Shown here: positions 25,710 to 34,176 of the stretch, piece after piece | Position numbering within the stretch: position 1 is the first letter of the stretch | Layout: every line of letters begins with the position of its first letter | NCBI RefSeq assembly: GCF_000377765.1 | Contig: NZ_KB898664.1 | Span: 311,329 to 367,167 of the forward strand | Source of the DNA: Gracilibacillus lacisalsi DSM 19029 | GTDB lineage: Bacteria > Bacillota > Bacilli > Bacillales > Amphibacillaceae | DNA length: 55,839 bases | Reading direction: 5' to 3' | Translations under genes and position numbers: made by a program | The notes under the pieces: generated by a model | Database searches by the model: none | The model's input: only the letters and a program-made list of their open reading frames with translations | What the model was told of the DNA's origin: nothing

Positions 25710-27530
25710 TCAATTAACTGAACTTTTAGTCTTAATAATAGGCAGTGTTATTTTAAATGTCGTTCCTGAAGAATCGCTGGAAACAACAGAAATGTCACCT
25801 TGATGATTTTTAATAATTCTACAAACGACATTTAATCCTAATCCAGTTCCGTTAGATTTAGATGTAGAGAAAGGTTCAAACAAGACATCTTTAACAGAAG
25901 CTGGAATACCTGATCCCGTATCGCTTATATATATATGGTACTTATTATTTTCCACTTTACTTTCTATTTTTATTGAACCACTATCCCCTATTGCATCCTT
26001 ACTATTTCGCAAAAGATTTAAGAATACTTGCTTTAACTGCTTTTGATCGGCAAGTATGTATTCGTCAGTTATATCTGTCTCCACTTTAATATTTTTTGCT
26101 TCCAATGAATTATACATAAGCGGGAGCAAGTCATTTAGCATGTCTTTCAATAATACCATATCTTTTTCTGGCTTTTTATGATTTGACATTAATAACATCT
26201 GTTCCACAATGGAATAAAGTCTGTGAATCTCTTTCATTATTAAATGAAAGTTGTATTTTTTCATTTCCTCTTCTGACATCGACTCCTTCATAAGTGATAA
26301 GAAGCCATGGATAACTGTTAAAGGATTTCTTATCTCGTGAGCTGAACTAGCCGCCATCTCCCCAACTAAAGCAAGTTTTTCTGACTGAATGATACGATTT
26401 TCTAGTTTCGTAGATTCCGTAACATCAATAAAGAAAAGGATTTTTCCTGTTGTCATTTGATGACGATCTTTCAATTTACTCTGCGAAACTAGTAAGACAT
26501 ACTCTTTATTGCGAATAGTAATATGAAGCTTTTTATTTTGGAAAGACTCATTAGAAACAAGCATTTTAAGTATAGGATATTTATTTTGCTTTTCTATAAT
26601 ATCTTTATCCGTAATGATTTCATTGCTCAATTCAAATAAATCACGTACATATGAATTTGCCAAATATTCATTGCCATTATTATCATACGTAATGATACCT
26701 ACAGGCAACGAGTTTAAAATTTGTTCATGCTTCATTTTATCCGAAATGATTTGCTGGAACGACTGTTGCAAGCTGACGGACATTTGGTTAATCGATTTAG
26801 CTAAACTTTGCAATTCCAACTGGGTTGTACTAGATACGGTTTCCCCATAATTACCATTTGCAATTTTGTTTACCTTCGATACCATCGATTCGATAGGTTT
26901 TGTAATACTCTTACTCATTTTAAATGAAAAATATAAAGAAATTAAAACACCGAATATCGTAATGATAAGTAAAAAATATAAGGACTTTTCAATAATCTCG
27001 GGGTATGTATTAGTATTTTGTTGTAAAGAACTGTACTCATTATCTCTCTGCGTAATGATTGTTTCTTTAAGTGATTCTAAAACGGGTAAGTATTCTGATT
27101 CAATCACATTTTTAGCTGCTTCTGCTTCACCATATTCAAGCAAACCAAATACTTTGTTGGTCACAGTGAAATCTAATAACATAAGTTGCTTATGTATGCC
27201 TTCAATACTTTCTGGTATTGGAATTTCATCCTCTAATTCCATACTACTGGTGGCAATCTCATTCTCTTCAAATGCCTGTTGGAAATCATCTTCAAAATTA
27301 GTATGAGAATGACTGAGAACTATCTGTTTTTTTATTTCTAATTCCTTTTCCCACTGATTCAACCATACGATTTCAGGTAAGTTTTCATCTTTGATAGAGT
27401 TCGTTACATCACTTACTTCTTCAATGGATTGAATTAATAAAAGCGAAAAGCCACTAAAAATAACCATTACAGTAAGGAGAATGCATAGTAATTTATTGCG
27501 TAATGAAAATTTTCGAAAAGAGGAAATCAT
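25710..27530 (-). CDS. Orphan sporulation-type sensor histidine kinase
   Basis: A 606-residue membrane kinase. Order: TM1 (~13-33), extracytoplasmic domain (~34-182), TM2 (~184-203), HAMP (~205-258), PAS (~265-370), HisKA with H398 in SSAHEIRNPLTV, and HATPase (N509 in NLLRNSKDA, DTGSGIP 537-543, GTGLGL 561-566). HEIRNPLT is the phosphoacceptor form of Bacillus Kin kinases that feed Spo0F/Spo0A. No response regulator is adjacent. It lies 28 nt downstream of a Med-like gene in one operon, an arrangement that recalls KinD, which needs the lipoprotein Med. AGGAG lies 9 nt before the ATG. Confidence 0.88.
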   Translation of the reverse strand: MISSFRKFSLRNKLLCILLTVMVIFSGFSLLLIQSIEEVSDVTNSIKDENLPEIVWLNQWEKELEIKKQIVLSHSHTNFEDDFQQAFEENEIATSSMELEDEIPIPESIEGIHKQLMLLDFTVTNKVFGLLEYGEAEAAKNVIESEYLPVLESLKETIITQRDNEYSSLQQNTNTYPEIIEKSLYFLLIITIFGVLISLYFSFKMSKSITKPIESMVSKVNKIANGNYGETVSSTTQLELQSLAKSINQMSVSLQQSFQQIISDKMKHEQILNSLPVGIITYDNNGNEYLANSYVRDLFELSNEIITDKDIIEKQNKYPILKMLVSNESFQNKKLHITIRNKEYVLLVSQSKLKDRHQMTTGKILFFIDVTESTKLENRIIQSEKLALVGEMAASSAHEIRNPLTVIHGFLSLMKESMSEEEMKKYNFHLIMKEIHRLYSIVEQMLLMSNHKKPEKDMVLLKDMLNDLLPLMYNSLEAKNIKVETDITDEYILADQKQLKQVFLNLLRNSKDAIGDSGSIKIESKVENNKYHIYISDTGSGIPASVKDVLFEPFSTSKSNGTGLGLNVVCRIIKNHQGDISVVSSDSSGTTFKITLPIIKTKSSVN

Positions 27531-27558
27531 TTGGCATTTCTCCTATCATTAGCTAAAA

Positions 27559-28542
27559 TTATCGCGGTATTTTATGATCTGTTGCTTCTTCGATTAATTC
27601 AATTTCATCTTCTGAAAACATCGGACCAAAAGGTGCAATACCGTAAACTCCATCATTATCATCCAAGTATTTCTTTTCAAACTTAATTCCTTCTTCACTT
27701 AGAAAATCTTCCAAAATGGCATTATAAGCCATAGGCACGTTATTTAGAACACTAGTAAGAACCTTGTTTTCAGCCATATAAGATTGATCTTCTAAGTAAC
27801 CTATTGTATATATACCTTGCTCTTTTGCATAATTAATAACTTCTTGATTGTAGCTGTTCCCTTTCGTATAGATGACATCTACACCTTGATCAATTAATTC
27901 CGCGGCAACTAATTTTGCTGCTGATTTACTTGTTCTTTCAGGGACTACTTTGTACAACAATTCTATTGAATCATCAATTAATTCAATTCCTTTGGGAAAT
28001 CCCCAGTCCTTATGACTGTTTTCAACAGCATCTATTAAACCAATTTTATTCGACTTTGTTTTTAAACCAGCAGCCATACCTGCAATCACTTCTATTTCAT
28101 TTTGATTAAATGTGTAAACAGCCAGGTTTTTCGCTATATTATCACCATGTAATGTCACAAATTGAACATTTTTATACTGATTAATTATTCGGTAAAAAGG
28201 TTCAGAGAATTCTCTTCCATGACCAATAACTAACTCATAACCTTCGTCAACATACCGTTCTACAAGGGAAGAGGTATCTCTTTCTGCATTGACTTCTCCA
28301 AGTACTTCAGCAGTTACATTATACTCTTCTTCTATAAGGATTTTTCCTTTATAAGCTAAACTTCCCCAGCTTTGATCATTTAATCGGTCAGTCGTTAAGA
28401 TTAATACTTTAGTAGGAGCTGATTCAGAAGCATTCATATTATTCATTATCTGATTAGATTTGAACACTAAAAAAATAACAAAGATCGATACGACAATCAA
28501 TGTAATTGCTAATATGTATTTTACCTGTTTTTTTGCTTCCAT
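27559..28542 (-). CDS. Med-like BMP-family membrane-anchored binding protein
   Basis: A 327-residue protein: one N-terminal hydrophobic helix (~8-28) without a lipobox cysteine, then a periplasmic-binding-like domain of the BMP/PnrA family (KVLILTTDRLNDQSWGSLAY, YELVIGHGREFSEPFYRI, NEIEVIAGMAAGL, VDVIYTKGNSYNQEVI). B. subtilis Med is a similar protein reported to be required for KinD-dependent Spo0A phosphorylation and to affect comK. No ABC permease genes are nearby, so transport is unlikely. Ligand presentation to the kinase encoded just downstream is inferred. The ATG at 28542 has GAGGG close by. Confidence 0.8.
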   Translation of the reverse strand: MEAKKQVKYILAITLIVVSIFVIFLVFKSNQIMNNMNASESAPTKVLILTTDRLNDQSWGSLAYKGKILIEEEYNVTAEVLGEVNAERDTSSLVERYVDEGYELVIGHGREFSEPFYRIINQYKNVQFVTLHGDNIAKNLAVYTFNQNEIEVIAGMAAGLKTKSNKIGLIDAVENSHKDWGFPKGIELIDDSIELLYKVVPERTSKSAAKLVAAELIDQGVDVIYTKGNSYNQEVINYAKEQGIYTIGYLEDQSYMAENKVLTSVLNNVPMAYNAILEDFLSEEGIKFEKKYLDDNDGVYGIAPFGPMFSEDEIELIEEATDHKIPR

Positions 28543-28574
28543 TTGCCCTCATCCTTATTCATAGTAACAAGTCC

Positions 28575-28667
28575 ATTATACATAAAAAGACAAGATTTGA
28601 ACACACTTTTACAATTTTCATTTATTTTCGACATTTTTCTTCCGTAAATAATAGTCATATCGACAAA
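28575..28667 (-). promoter_or_regulatory. Candidate promoter region with two Spo0A (0A) boxes
   Basis: On the minus strand a perfect TATAAT lies at 28575-28580, with only a weak -35 (TGTTCA, 17 nt upstream). Further upstream are TGTCGAA (28627-28633) and TTTGTCGA (28660-28667), both close to the 0A box TTGTCGAA. This could place the Med-kinase operon under Spo0A, forming a feedback loop. Confidence 0.4.
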
Positions 28668-28729
28668 GTAGACGAGCATATAGTTAAACGATACAGGATT
28701 TAGTAGCTATAAGGGAGGAGAGTAATGCA

Positions 28730-29413
28730 TTGAATATATCATTGTTTGCAGGAATAGATTGGATCAGTTTATTACAAATAATCTCAATTGATATAGTATT
28801 ATCTGGAGATAATGCTTTAGTTATCGCGATGGCAACAAAAAATCTCCATAAAAAAAATCAAAACAAAGCTATTTTAATTGGGGTTGCTGGAGCTATTATC
28901 CTTAGAATAATCTTTGCGACTGGAATTATTTATCTGCTGAAATTCCCGCTAATTTACCTTATAGGTGGTATTTTATTAATTTGGATCGGTTACAAGATTT
29001 TAATAAAAGAGGAGGAAGCACAAGAAATTACGTCACATCACTCTTTATACAAAGCTGTAATGACCATTATTCTTGCGGATGTCATCATGAGCTTAGATAA
29101 TGTTGTAGCAATCGCAGGTGCTTCCAAAGGTAGTGTTACATTACTGGCATTAGGTGTTATCGTGAGTATTCCGTTAATGATATTTGGAGCTAAATTTATT
29201 GTTCATCTTCTAAAACGTTACCCATATCTCATGTATATCGGATCAGCTATACTAGTTTACACTGGTGTGGATATGCTAGTACATGAACCATTTGTTTATC
29301 AGTTTTTCCAACTGGAATCTGGACTGATTACTGTTTTATTAAGTGTTATCGTCACAATCGGTGTCATCATTTCCGGCTATATTACCAATAAACAAACTGA
29401 GCAAAATTCTTAA
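28730..29413 (+). CDS. TerC-family integral membrane protein (YjbE/YceF type)
   Basis: A seven-helix membrane protein of 227 residues with the two TerC repeats: DIVLSGDNALVIAMATKN and DVIMSLDNVVAIAGASKG, whose intramembrane acidic/asparagine residues are thought to bind metal. Bacillus relatives take part in metal (Mn) export and metalation of secreted proteins. The start is TTG 28730 with GGGAGGAG 9 nt upstream; the ATG at 28725 hits a stop at once. No Mn riboswitch (yybP-ykoY) is evident upstream. It is convergent with the TRIC gene, whose stop codon it overlaps by 4 nt. Confidence 0.88.
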   Translation: MNISLFAGIDWISLLQIISIDIVLSGDNALVIAMATKNLHKKNQNKAILIGVAGAIILRIIFATGIIYLLKFPLIYLIGGILLIWIGYKILIKEEEAQEITSHHSLYKAVMTIILADVIMSLDNVVAIAGASKGSVTLLALGVIVSIPLMIFGAKFIVHLLKRYPYLMYIGSAILVYTGVDMLVHEPFVYQFFQLESGLITVLLSVIVTIGVIISGYITNKQTEQNS

Positions 29414-30048
29414 TAATTGACCGTTCCTTTCTTAACTGCTGCTTTTTTATGAACAACTGGGACATTCCATTTACACTTGACCGCTAGCATACGAATTGTT
29501 AAAGTCACCGTTAGACATATATATAAGCTAATCGTTGGTGACAGCAATTCATATGTGCTGATTAATGCAATAGAACCTGCAATCGAAGCAATCCCGTATA
29601 TTTCTTTGCGAAATACGAATGGAATTTCTCGAACAAATACATCTCGTAAAACACCACCGCCAATTCCTGTTACTAATCCCATTGCTACAATAAGGAATGG
29701 CTGAGAGTAGTCGAGACTTATGGCAGCATTGGCACCAACAGCGGTAAAAACGCCTAATCCAATCGCATCCGAGAACGTGATCCCATGTTCAAATTTGTCG
29801 ATTTTGTCATAAAATAGTATGGTTGCCAAGCTTGCTAGTAAACTAACTAAAAAGTATTGCGGGTCTGCTAGATTAGTTGGTGGTATATTACCGATCATCA
29901 AGTCCCTAATCACACCACCAGCTAGTGCTGTAGTTAGCCCTAATAAAATGACACCAAATATATCTAAATTTTTTTTAATTGCAATTAAAGACCCAGAAAT
30001 AGCAAATGCTATTGTTCCAATATAAACAAATGCTTCAATTAAAAACAT
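29410..30048 (-). CDS. TRIC-type cation channel family protein (UPF0126)
   Basis: Seven predicted helices in 212 residues with two glycine-rich repeats: GGVIRDLMIGNIPP and GGGVLRDVFVREIPFVF. These are hallmarks of the UPF0126 family, the prokaryotic trimeric intracellular cation channels that conduct monovalent cations. The start ATG at 30048 sits 2 nt after the stop of the upstream voltage-sensor-like gene, so the pair is coupled. It could help potassium or sodium balance in a salt-exposed host, but that is inference. Confidence 0.85.
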   Translation of the reverse strand: MFLIEAFVYIGTIAFAISGSLIAIKKNLDIFGVILLGLTTALAGGVIRDLMIGNIPPTNLADPQYFLVSLLASLATILFYDKIDKFEHGITFSDAIGLGVFTAVGANAAISLDYSQPFLIVAMGLVTGIGGGVLRDVFVREIPFVFRKEIYGIASIAGSIALISTYELLSPTISLYICLTVTLTIRMLAVKCKWNVPVVHKKAAVKKGTVNY

Positions 30049-30050
30049 GA

Positions 30051-30680
30051 CTATCCCCCACTTTTCGTAGATGAAAATATCTGTTTCCTTTTATGCCAAA
30101 TATCTTCTAGCTTATCAAATAACCATTGTAACACTAATCCTTGAATAATAACACCGAATATCGAGGTTATCGTTAATAGCAAAATACTAGGAAAATGGTT
30201 AATGCTTTCTAAACTATTCGCAAATATAAACAAATGCTGGAATACGACGAAAAATGCTTCATGCCAAAATTCTAATCTGTTCCCCATTTTCCAGATCATA
30301 ATCGTTTCAATTAGTAACAATGCCGGTAGTGACAATAACAGTAGCATTTTTTTAGTATAGGTTAATTGTTTTATATAAGGTGTAACATAATATTTCGTGA
30401 TCGTTTTGATTCGAAACAGATAGAACAATCGGACAATTCTTGCTACTTGAAAGAATTGATCAAATGGAATCACTGCAAGTAATAGAAAAGGATTTTTTTT
30501 AATGAATTGCCATTTATTATCTGCTAATATGATTCGAATGATATAATCAATTAAAAATACGATCCATACAATCAAATTAATGGTTGAATTTACCGTATGT
30601 TCAACCCATAGTGTCAATATAGTGACCATAACTAACAGAATCATGGCCATGTCATATATCATTCTAGCTTTTTGCTGCAT
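30051..30680 (-). CDS. Voltage-sensor-like ion channel relative without a selectivity filter
   Basis: About 209 residues. Helices 1-4 resemble an ion-channel voltage sensor (VFLIDYIIRIILADNKWQFI; arginine-rich S4-like QVARIVRLFYLFRIKTITKY). Two more helices follow, but the expected pore loop reads AFFVVFQHLFIFANSLES, and no T-x-G-Y-G filter is seen. It is thus a channel-family member unlikely to be a normal K+ channel. ATG 30680 has GGTGATAATA upstream. It is coupled to the TRIC gene. Function is unknown. Confidence 0.65.
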   Translation of the reverse strand: MQQKARMIYDMAMILLVMVTILTLWVEHTVNSTINLIVWIVFLIDYIIRIILADNKWQFIKKNPFLLLAVIPFDQFFQVARIVRLFYLFRIKTITKYYVTPYIKQLTYTKKMLLLLSLPALLLIETIMIWKMGNRLEFWHEAFFVVFQHLFIFANSLESINHFPSILLLTITSIFGVIIQGLVLQWLFDKLEDIWHKRKQIFSSTKSGG

Positions 30681-30816
30681 TATTATCACCATTATTCTAA
30701 AAGAAAAAGCTGGCCTAATGCTCTAGTAATACTAGACAAGTGGACTGATATGCCCAAAGAATCACTGGCACCACTAATTTTCTCTGTCAGAATTATTTTA
30801 GATATTTCGTCAAACA

Positions 30817-30858
30817 AACTAAAGGGAAACCTCAACAACGATCACAGGTTTCCCTTAC
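30817..30858 (-). terminator. Terminator of the bkd operon
   Basis: Arms aagggaaacct (30822-30832) and aggtttccctt (30846-30856) form a perfect 11-bp stem with a 13-nt loop. On the minus strand TTTAGTTTG follows. It lies 55 nt after the bkdB stop. Confidence 0.8.
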
Positions 30859-30910
30859 TTTATTTAGTATACTGTTTTCAGACTTAAATTGAAACTGTTT
30901 TTTACCATTT

Positions 30911-32179
30911 TCAATAAATTGGTGTTGTCTCACTTGAAATATTCTCTAAAATTGCTTTAACGTGTGACATAAACGCTCCACAGATTACACCATCTAACAC
31001 ACGATGATCTAATGATAAACAAAGGTTTACCATATCACGAGCAGCGAACATATCATCGATTATAACCGGTCGTTTTACTATGGATTCTACTTGTAGAATT
31101 GCTGACTGTGGATAGTTGATAACACCCATAGATTCTACAGAACCGAATGACCCCGTATTGTTCACTGTGAATGTCCCATCTTCCATATCGTCTTTCGTTA
31201 GCGTCCCTGTTCTTGCTTTATTAGAGAGCTGAGCAATTTCTTTGGCAATACCTTTAATACTCTTTTCATCTACGTTTTTAATTACAGGGACATATAATTC
31301 ATGTCCATGAGCTACTGCAATCGATAGATTAATTTCATTACGCTGAATGATTTTATCTCCTGCCCAGCAACTATTTAATTCAGGGAATTTCTTCAAGGCT
31401 TTTGCCACAGCATTTAAGAAAAAGGCAAAATAAGATAAGTTATATCCTTCATTTTCCTTAAATTTATCTTTCTCAGCATTTCGATATGCAACCAGATTGG
31501 TAACGTCCACTTCAATCATCATCCATGCATGTGGTATTTCAGTTTTCGACCGTACCATATTTTGAGCAATCGTTCTTCTTAGACCTGTCACCGGTATTTC
31601 ACGATCACCAGGTTTCGCTTGGACAGTTTTACGTCGAATGATAGGTGGCGTAAATTCCTCGAGGTCTTCCTGCTCCGCTGTACTCTCTTCTTGCGTTGAC
31701 ATTGGTTCAGTATTATCTACTGTCGATGTTTGCCCACTATCAATAACTTTTTCAATATCTTTTCTCGTTATGCGGCCACCTTTACCTGAACCTGTTACCG
31801 TACTTAAGTCTATTTGATGCTCTCCTGCTAGCCGCATGACTACTGGAGAATAACGGGTTTTCATATTTTGTTCTACCGACGCTTCATCATTTGATTCTGG
31901 TGCAGGAGCTGAGGATGTTTGCTCATTCTCTTCACCTTCTGCCTCGATGTAGCACATCAATTGACCGACTTCAATTGTTTCTCCTTCTTCAGCAATCAAT
32001 TCTTTAATAACACCAGAATAAGATGAAGGAACCTCTGCATTCACTTTATCTGTCATTACTTCTGCAATTGCATCATATTTCTCGACGTAATCCCCTACCT
32101 GGACAAGCCAGTTACTGACCGTTCCTTCTGTTACACTCTCACCAAGTTGAGGCATATTAATTCGTAGCACCGTCAACAT
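30911..32179 (-). CDS. bkdB: Branched-chain 2-oxoacid dehydrogenase E2 (lipoamide acyltransferase)
   Basis: Core subunit of the complex that turns leucine, isoleucine and valine keto acids into branched acyl-CoAs, the primers of branched membrane fatty acids. Domains: lipoyl domain (residues ~3-77, lipoyl lysine in EVMTDKVNAEVPS), an acidic linker, the subunit-binding domain (RYSPVVMRLAGEHQID, GKGGRITRKDI), a second linker, then the acyltransferase with active site SLDHRVLDG. It has about 422 residues. ATG 32179 has AGGAG 5 nt upstream. It is last of the bkdR-buk-lpdV-bkdAA-bkdAB-bkdB operon. Confidence 0.96.
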   Translation of the reverse strand: MLTVLRINMPQLGESVTEGTVSNWLVQVGDYVEKYDAIAEVMTDKVNAEVPSSYSGVIKELIAEEGETIEVGQLMCYIEAEGEENEQTSSAPAPESNDEASVEQNMKTRYSPVVMRLAGEHQIDLSTVTGSGKGGRITRKDIEKVIDSGQTSTVDNTEPMSTQEESTAEQEDLEEFTPPIIRRKTVQAKPGDREIPVTGLRRTIAQNMVRSKTEIPHAWMMIEVDVTNLVAYRNAEKDKFKENEGYNLSYFAFFLNAVAKALKKFPELNSCWAGDKIIQRNEINLSIAVAHGHELYVPVIKNVDEKSIKGIAKEIAQLSNKARTGTLTKDDMEDGTFTVNNTGSFGSVESMGVINYPQSAILQVESIVKRPVIIDDMFAARDMVNLCLSLDHRVLDGVICGAFMSHVKAILENISSETTPIY

Positions 32180-32191
32180 TCTCACTCCTTC

Positions 32192-33175
32192 TTAAAATTC
32201 CGCTAAATCACGAATAGCTTGTTCAATTTTTTCTGGACTTACCATAAATTCTTTCTCTAACGGTGGTGCATATGGCATTGCGGGTACTTCTGGCCCCGCT
32301 AATCTGCGAATCGGTGCATCCAAATCAAACAAGCAATGTTCACTTATGATGGCAGACACCTCTCCTATTATACTGCCTTCTTTATTATCTTCAGTGACTA
32401 ATAACACTTTTCCTGTTTTAGAAGCAGCGTTAATAATCGCTTGCTGATCTAGTGGATAGACCGTTCGTAAATCAACAATCTCGGTATTAATGCCTTCTTG
32501 CTCCAGTTTTTCTGCTGCTTGTTTAGCGAAATGTACACATAATCCATACGTGATCACTGTTACATCATCGCCTTTTCGAACGGTGTTTGCTTTACCGATC
32601 GGAACGGTATATTCTTCTTCTGGCACCTCTTCCTTCAAAAGACGATAAGCTCTTTTATGTTCTAGGAATAGCACTGGGTCATCATCTCTAATAGCGGCTT
32701 TTAGTAATCCCTTTACATCATAAGGAGACGATGGCATTACAATTTTCAACCCTGGTTGATTTGCAAAAATAGCTTCAATTGATTGTGAGTGATAAAGTGC
32801 TCCGTGTACTCCTCCACCATAGGGTGCTCTTATTGTTATCGGGCAATTCCAATCATTGTTAGACCGATATCGAATCCGCGCAGCTTCAGAAATAATTTGG
32901 TTAACTGCAGGCATAATAAAATCAGCAAATTGCATTTCTGCAACAGGACGCATGCCATACATTGCTGCTCCAATTCCAACGCCTGCGATCGCAGATTCAG
33001 CTAGAGGTGTGTCTATCACTCGTTCCTCTCCAAATTGATCATATAAACCTGCTGTTGCTAGGAAAACACCACCTCTTTTTCCCACATCTTCACCAAGAAC
33101 AAATACTTTCTCGTTTTGTTCCATTTCTTCTTTCAATGCTTGGTTAACTGCCTGGATATACGTCATAACAGCCAT
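32192..33175 (-). CDS. bkdAB: Branched-chain 2-oxoacid dehydrogenase E1 beta
   Basis: The 327-residue beta subunit of the thiamine-diphosphate decarboxylase. Motifs: VFVLGEDVGKRGGVFLAT, the cofactor-binding DTPLAESAIAGVGIGAAMYG, RAPYGGGVHGALYHSQSIEA and a transketolase C-terminal domain (VITYGLCVHFAKQAAEKL, EIVDLRTVYPLD). The start overlaps the stop of bkdAA (TAATG-type junction), giving matched synthesis of alpha and beta. The next gene, bkdB, starts 12 nt on. Confidence 0.97.
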   Translation of the reverse strand: MAVMTYIQAVNQALKEEMEQNEKVFVLGEDVGKRGGVFLATAGLYDQFGEERVIDTPLAESAIAGVGIGAAMYGMRPVAEMQFADFIMPAVNQIISEAARIRYRSNNDWNCPITIRAPYGGGVHGALYHSQSIEAIFANQPGLKIVMPSSPYDVKGLLKAAIRDDDPVLFLEHKRAYRLLKEEVPEEEYTVPIGKANTVRKGDDVTVITYGLCVHFAKQAAEKLEQEGINTEIVDLRTVYPLDQQAIINAASKTGKVLLVTEDNKEGSIIGEVSAIISEHCLFDLDAPIRRLAGPEVPAMPYAPPLEKEFMVSPEKIEQAIRDLAEF

Positions 33176-34176
33176 TAGTGATCCCCCTTTTCACCATAGA
33201 CATAATTATTAATTGTAGAAGCATCTGCATATGGTGCGTTCTCAGCATATTCTGTCGCATCATTTATTTCTTTTTTAATTTCCGCTTCTAAATCGTCATT
33301 TATTGTTTCCGTAAGATATCCCTTTTCAAACAAGAAGTTTTGGAAACGTACTATACCATCTTTTGATTTTTCGTTCGTTACCTCATCTTTCGTTCGATAA
33401 GTCATGTCGTCATCATCACTTGAATGAGGTGTTAATCGATAGGAAACAGCTTCAATCAACGTTGCCCCTTCTCCATTTAAAGCTCGCTGATGTGCTTGTT
33501 TAACTGCTTCATATACTTCGATCGCTTCGTTTCCATCGACTTTAATTCCTTTTATCCCATAACCAATTGCTCGATCCGAAATATTTTCACATGCTACTTG
33601 TTTATTTAAAGGGACACTAATGGCATACTTGTTATTTTCTACCATAAAAATAACAGGTAATTTGTGAACACCAGCGAAATTCAACCCTTCATGAAAATCA
33701 CCTTGATTCGAAGAGCCTTCCCCTAAAGTGACAAACGATACAGCAGGATTCTTTTCCATTTTTGCAGCTAGGGCAAAACCTGCAGCATGTGGTACTTGAG
33801 TCGTTACAGGGGAAGATCCTGTAACAATACGATTCTGCTTCTGACTAAAGTGACTTGGCATTTGTCGACCGCCAGAGTTTGGGTCTTCGCCTTTGGCATA
33901 TGCCTGTAAAAATATTTCTCTTGTAGTCATACCGAAATGAATGACAACACCTAGATCACGATAGTATGGCAATACGTAGTCTCGCTCTTTGTTCAAGGCA
34001 AAAGAAGCTGCAATCTGCATTACTTCTTGTCCTTGACAGGATACAACAAATGGAATACTTCCCGAACGATTTAATAACCACATTCTTTCGTCAATTCTTC
34101 TTGCTAATAACATCTCACGATACATTGCTAGTAACGTATCTTTATCGTTTTCTAATGAATAAGTTTGATTAACCAT
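33175..34176 (-). CDS. bkdAA: Branched-chain 2-oxoacid dehydrogenase E1 alpha
   Basis: The thiamine-diphosphate-binding alpha subunit of E1, 333 residues. The ThDP motif is GEGSSNQGDFHEGLNFAGVH...NN, with the phosphorylation-loop-like region YRLTPHSSDDDDMTYR. The N-terminal YREMLLARRIDERMWLLNRS and QMPSHFSQKQNRI are typical. The end overlaps bkdAB by 1 nt and the start overlaps the lpdV stop, so the three genes are translationally linked. Confidence 0.97.
   Translation of the reverse strand: MVNQTYSLENDKDTLLAMYREMLLARRIDERMWLLNRSGSIPFVVSCQGQEVMQIAASFALNKERDYVLPYYRDLGVVIHFGMTTREIFLQAYAKGEDPNSGGRQMPSHFSQKQNRIVTGSSPVTTQVPHAAGFALAAKMEKNPAVSFVTLGEGSSNQGDFHEGLNFAGVHKLPVIFMVENNKYAISVPLNKQVACENISDRAIGYGIKGIKVDGNEAIEVYEAVKQAHQRALNGEGATLIEAVSYRLTPHSSDDDDMTYRTKDEVTNEKSKDGIVRFQNFLFEKGYLTETINDDLEAEIKKEINDATEYAENAPYADASTINNYVYGEKGDH

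Noticed and set aside
28543-28729. yybP-ykoY manganese riboswitch before the TerC gene
   Set aside because: The leader is short and A/T-rich, without the conserved paired loops of that class.
30051-30680. Ordinary potassium channel
   Set aside because: No T-x-G-Y-G filter in the expected pore loop.
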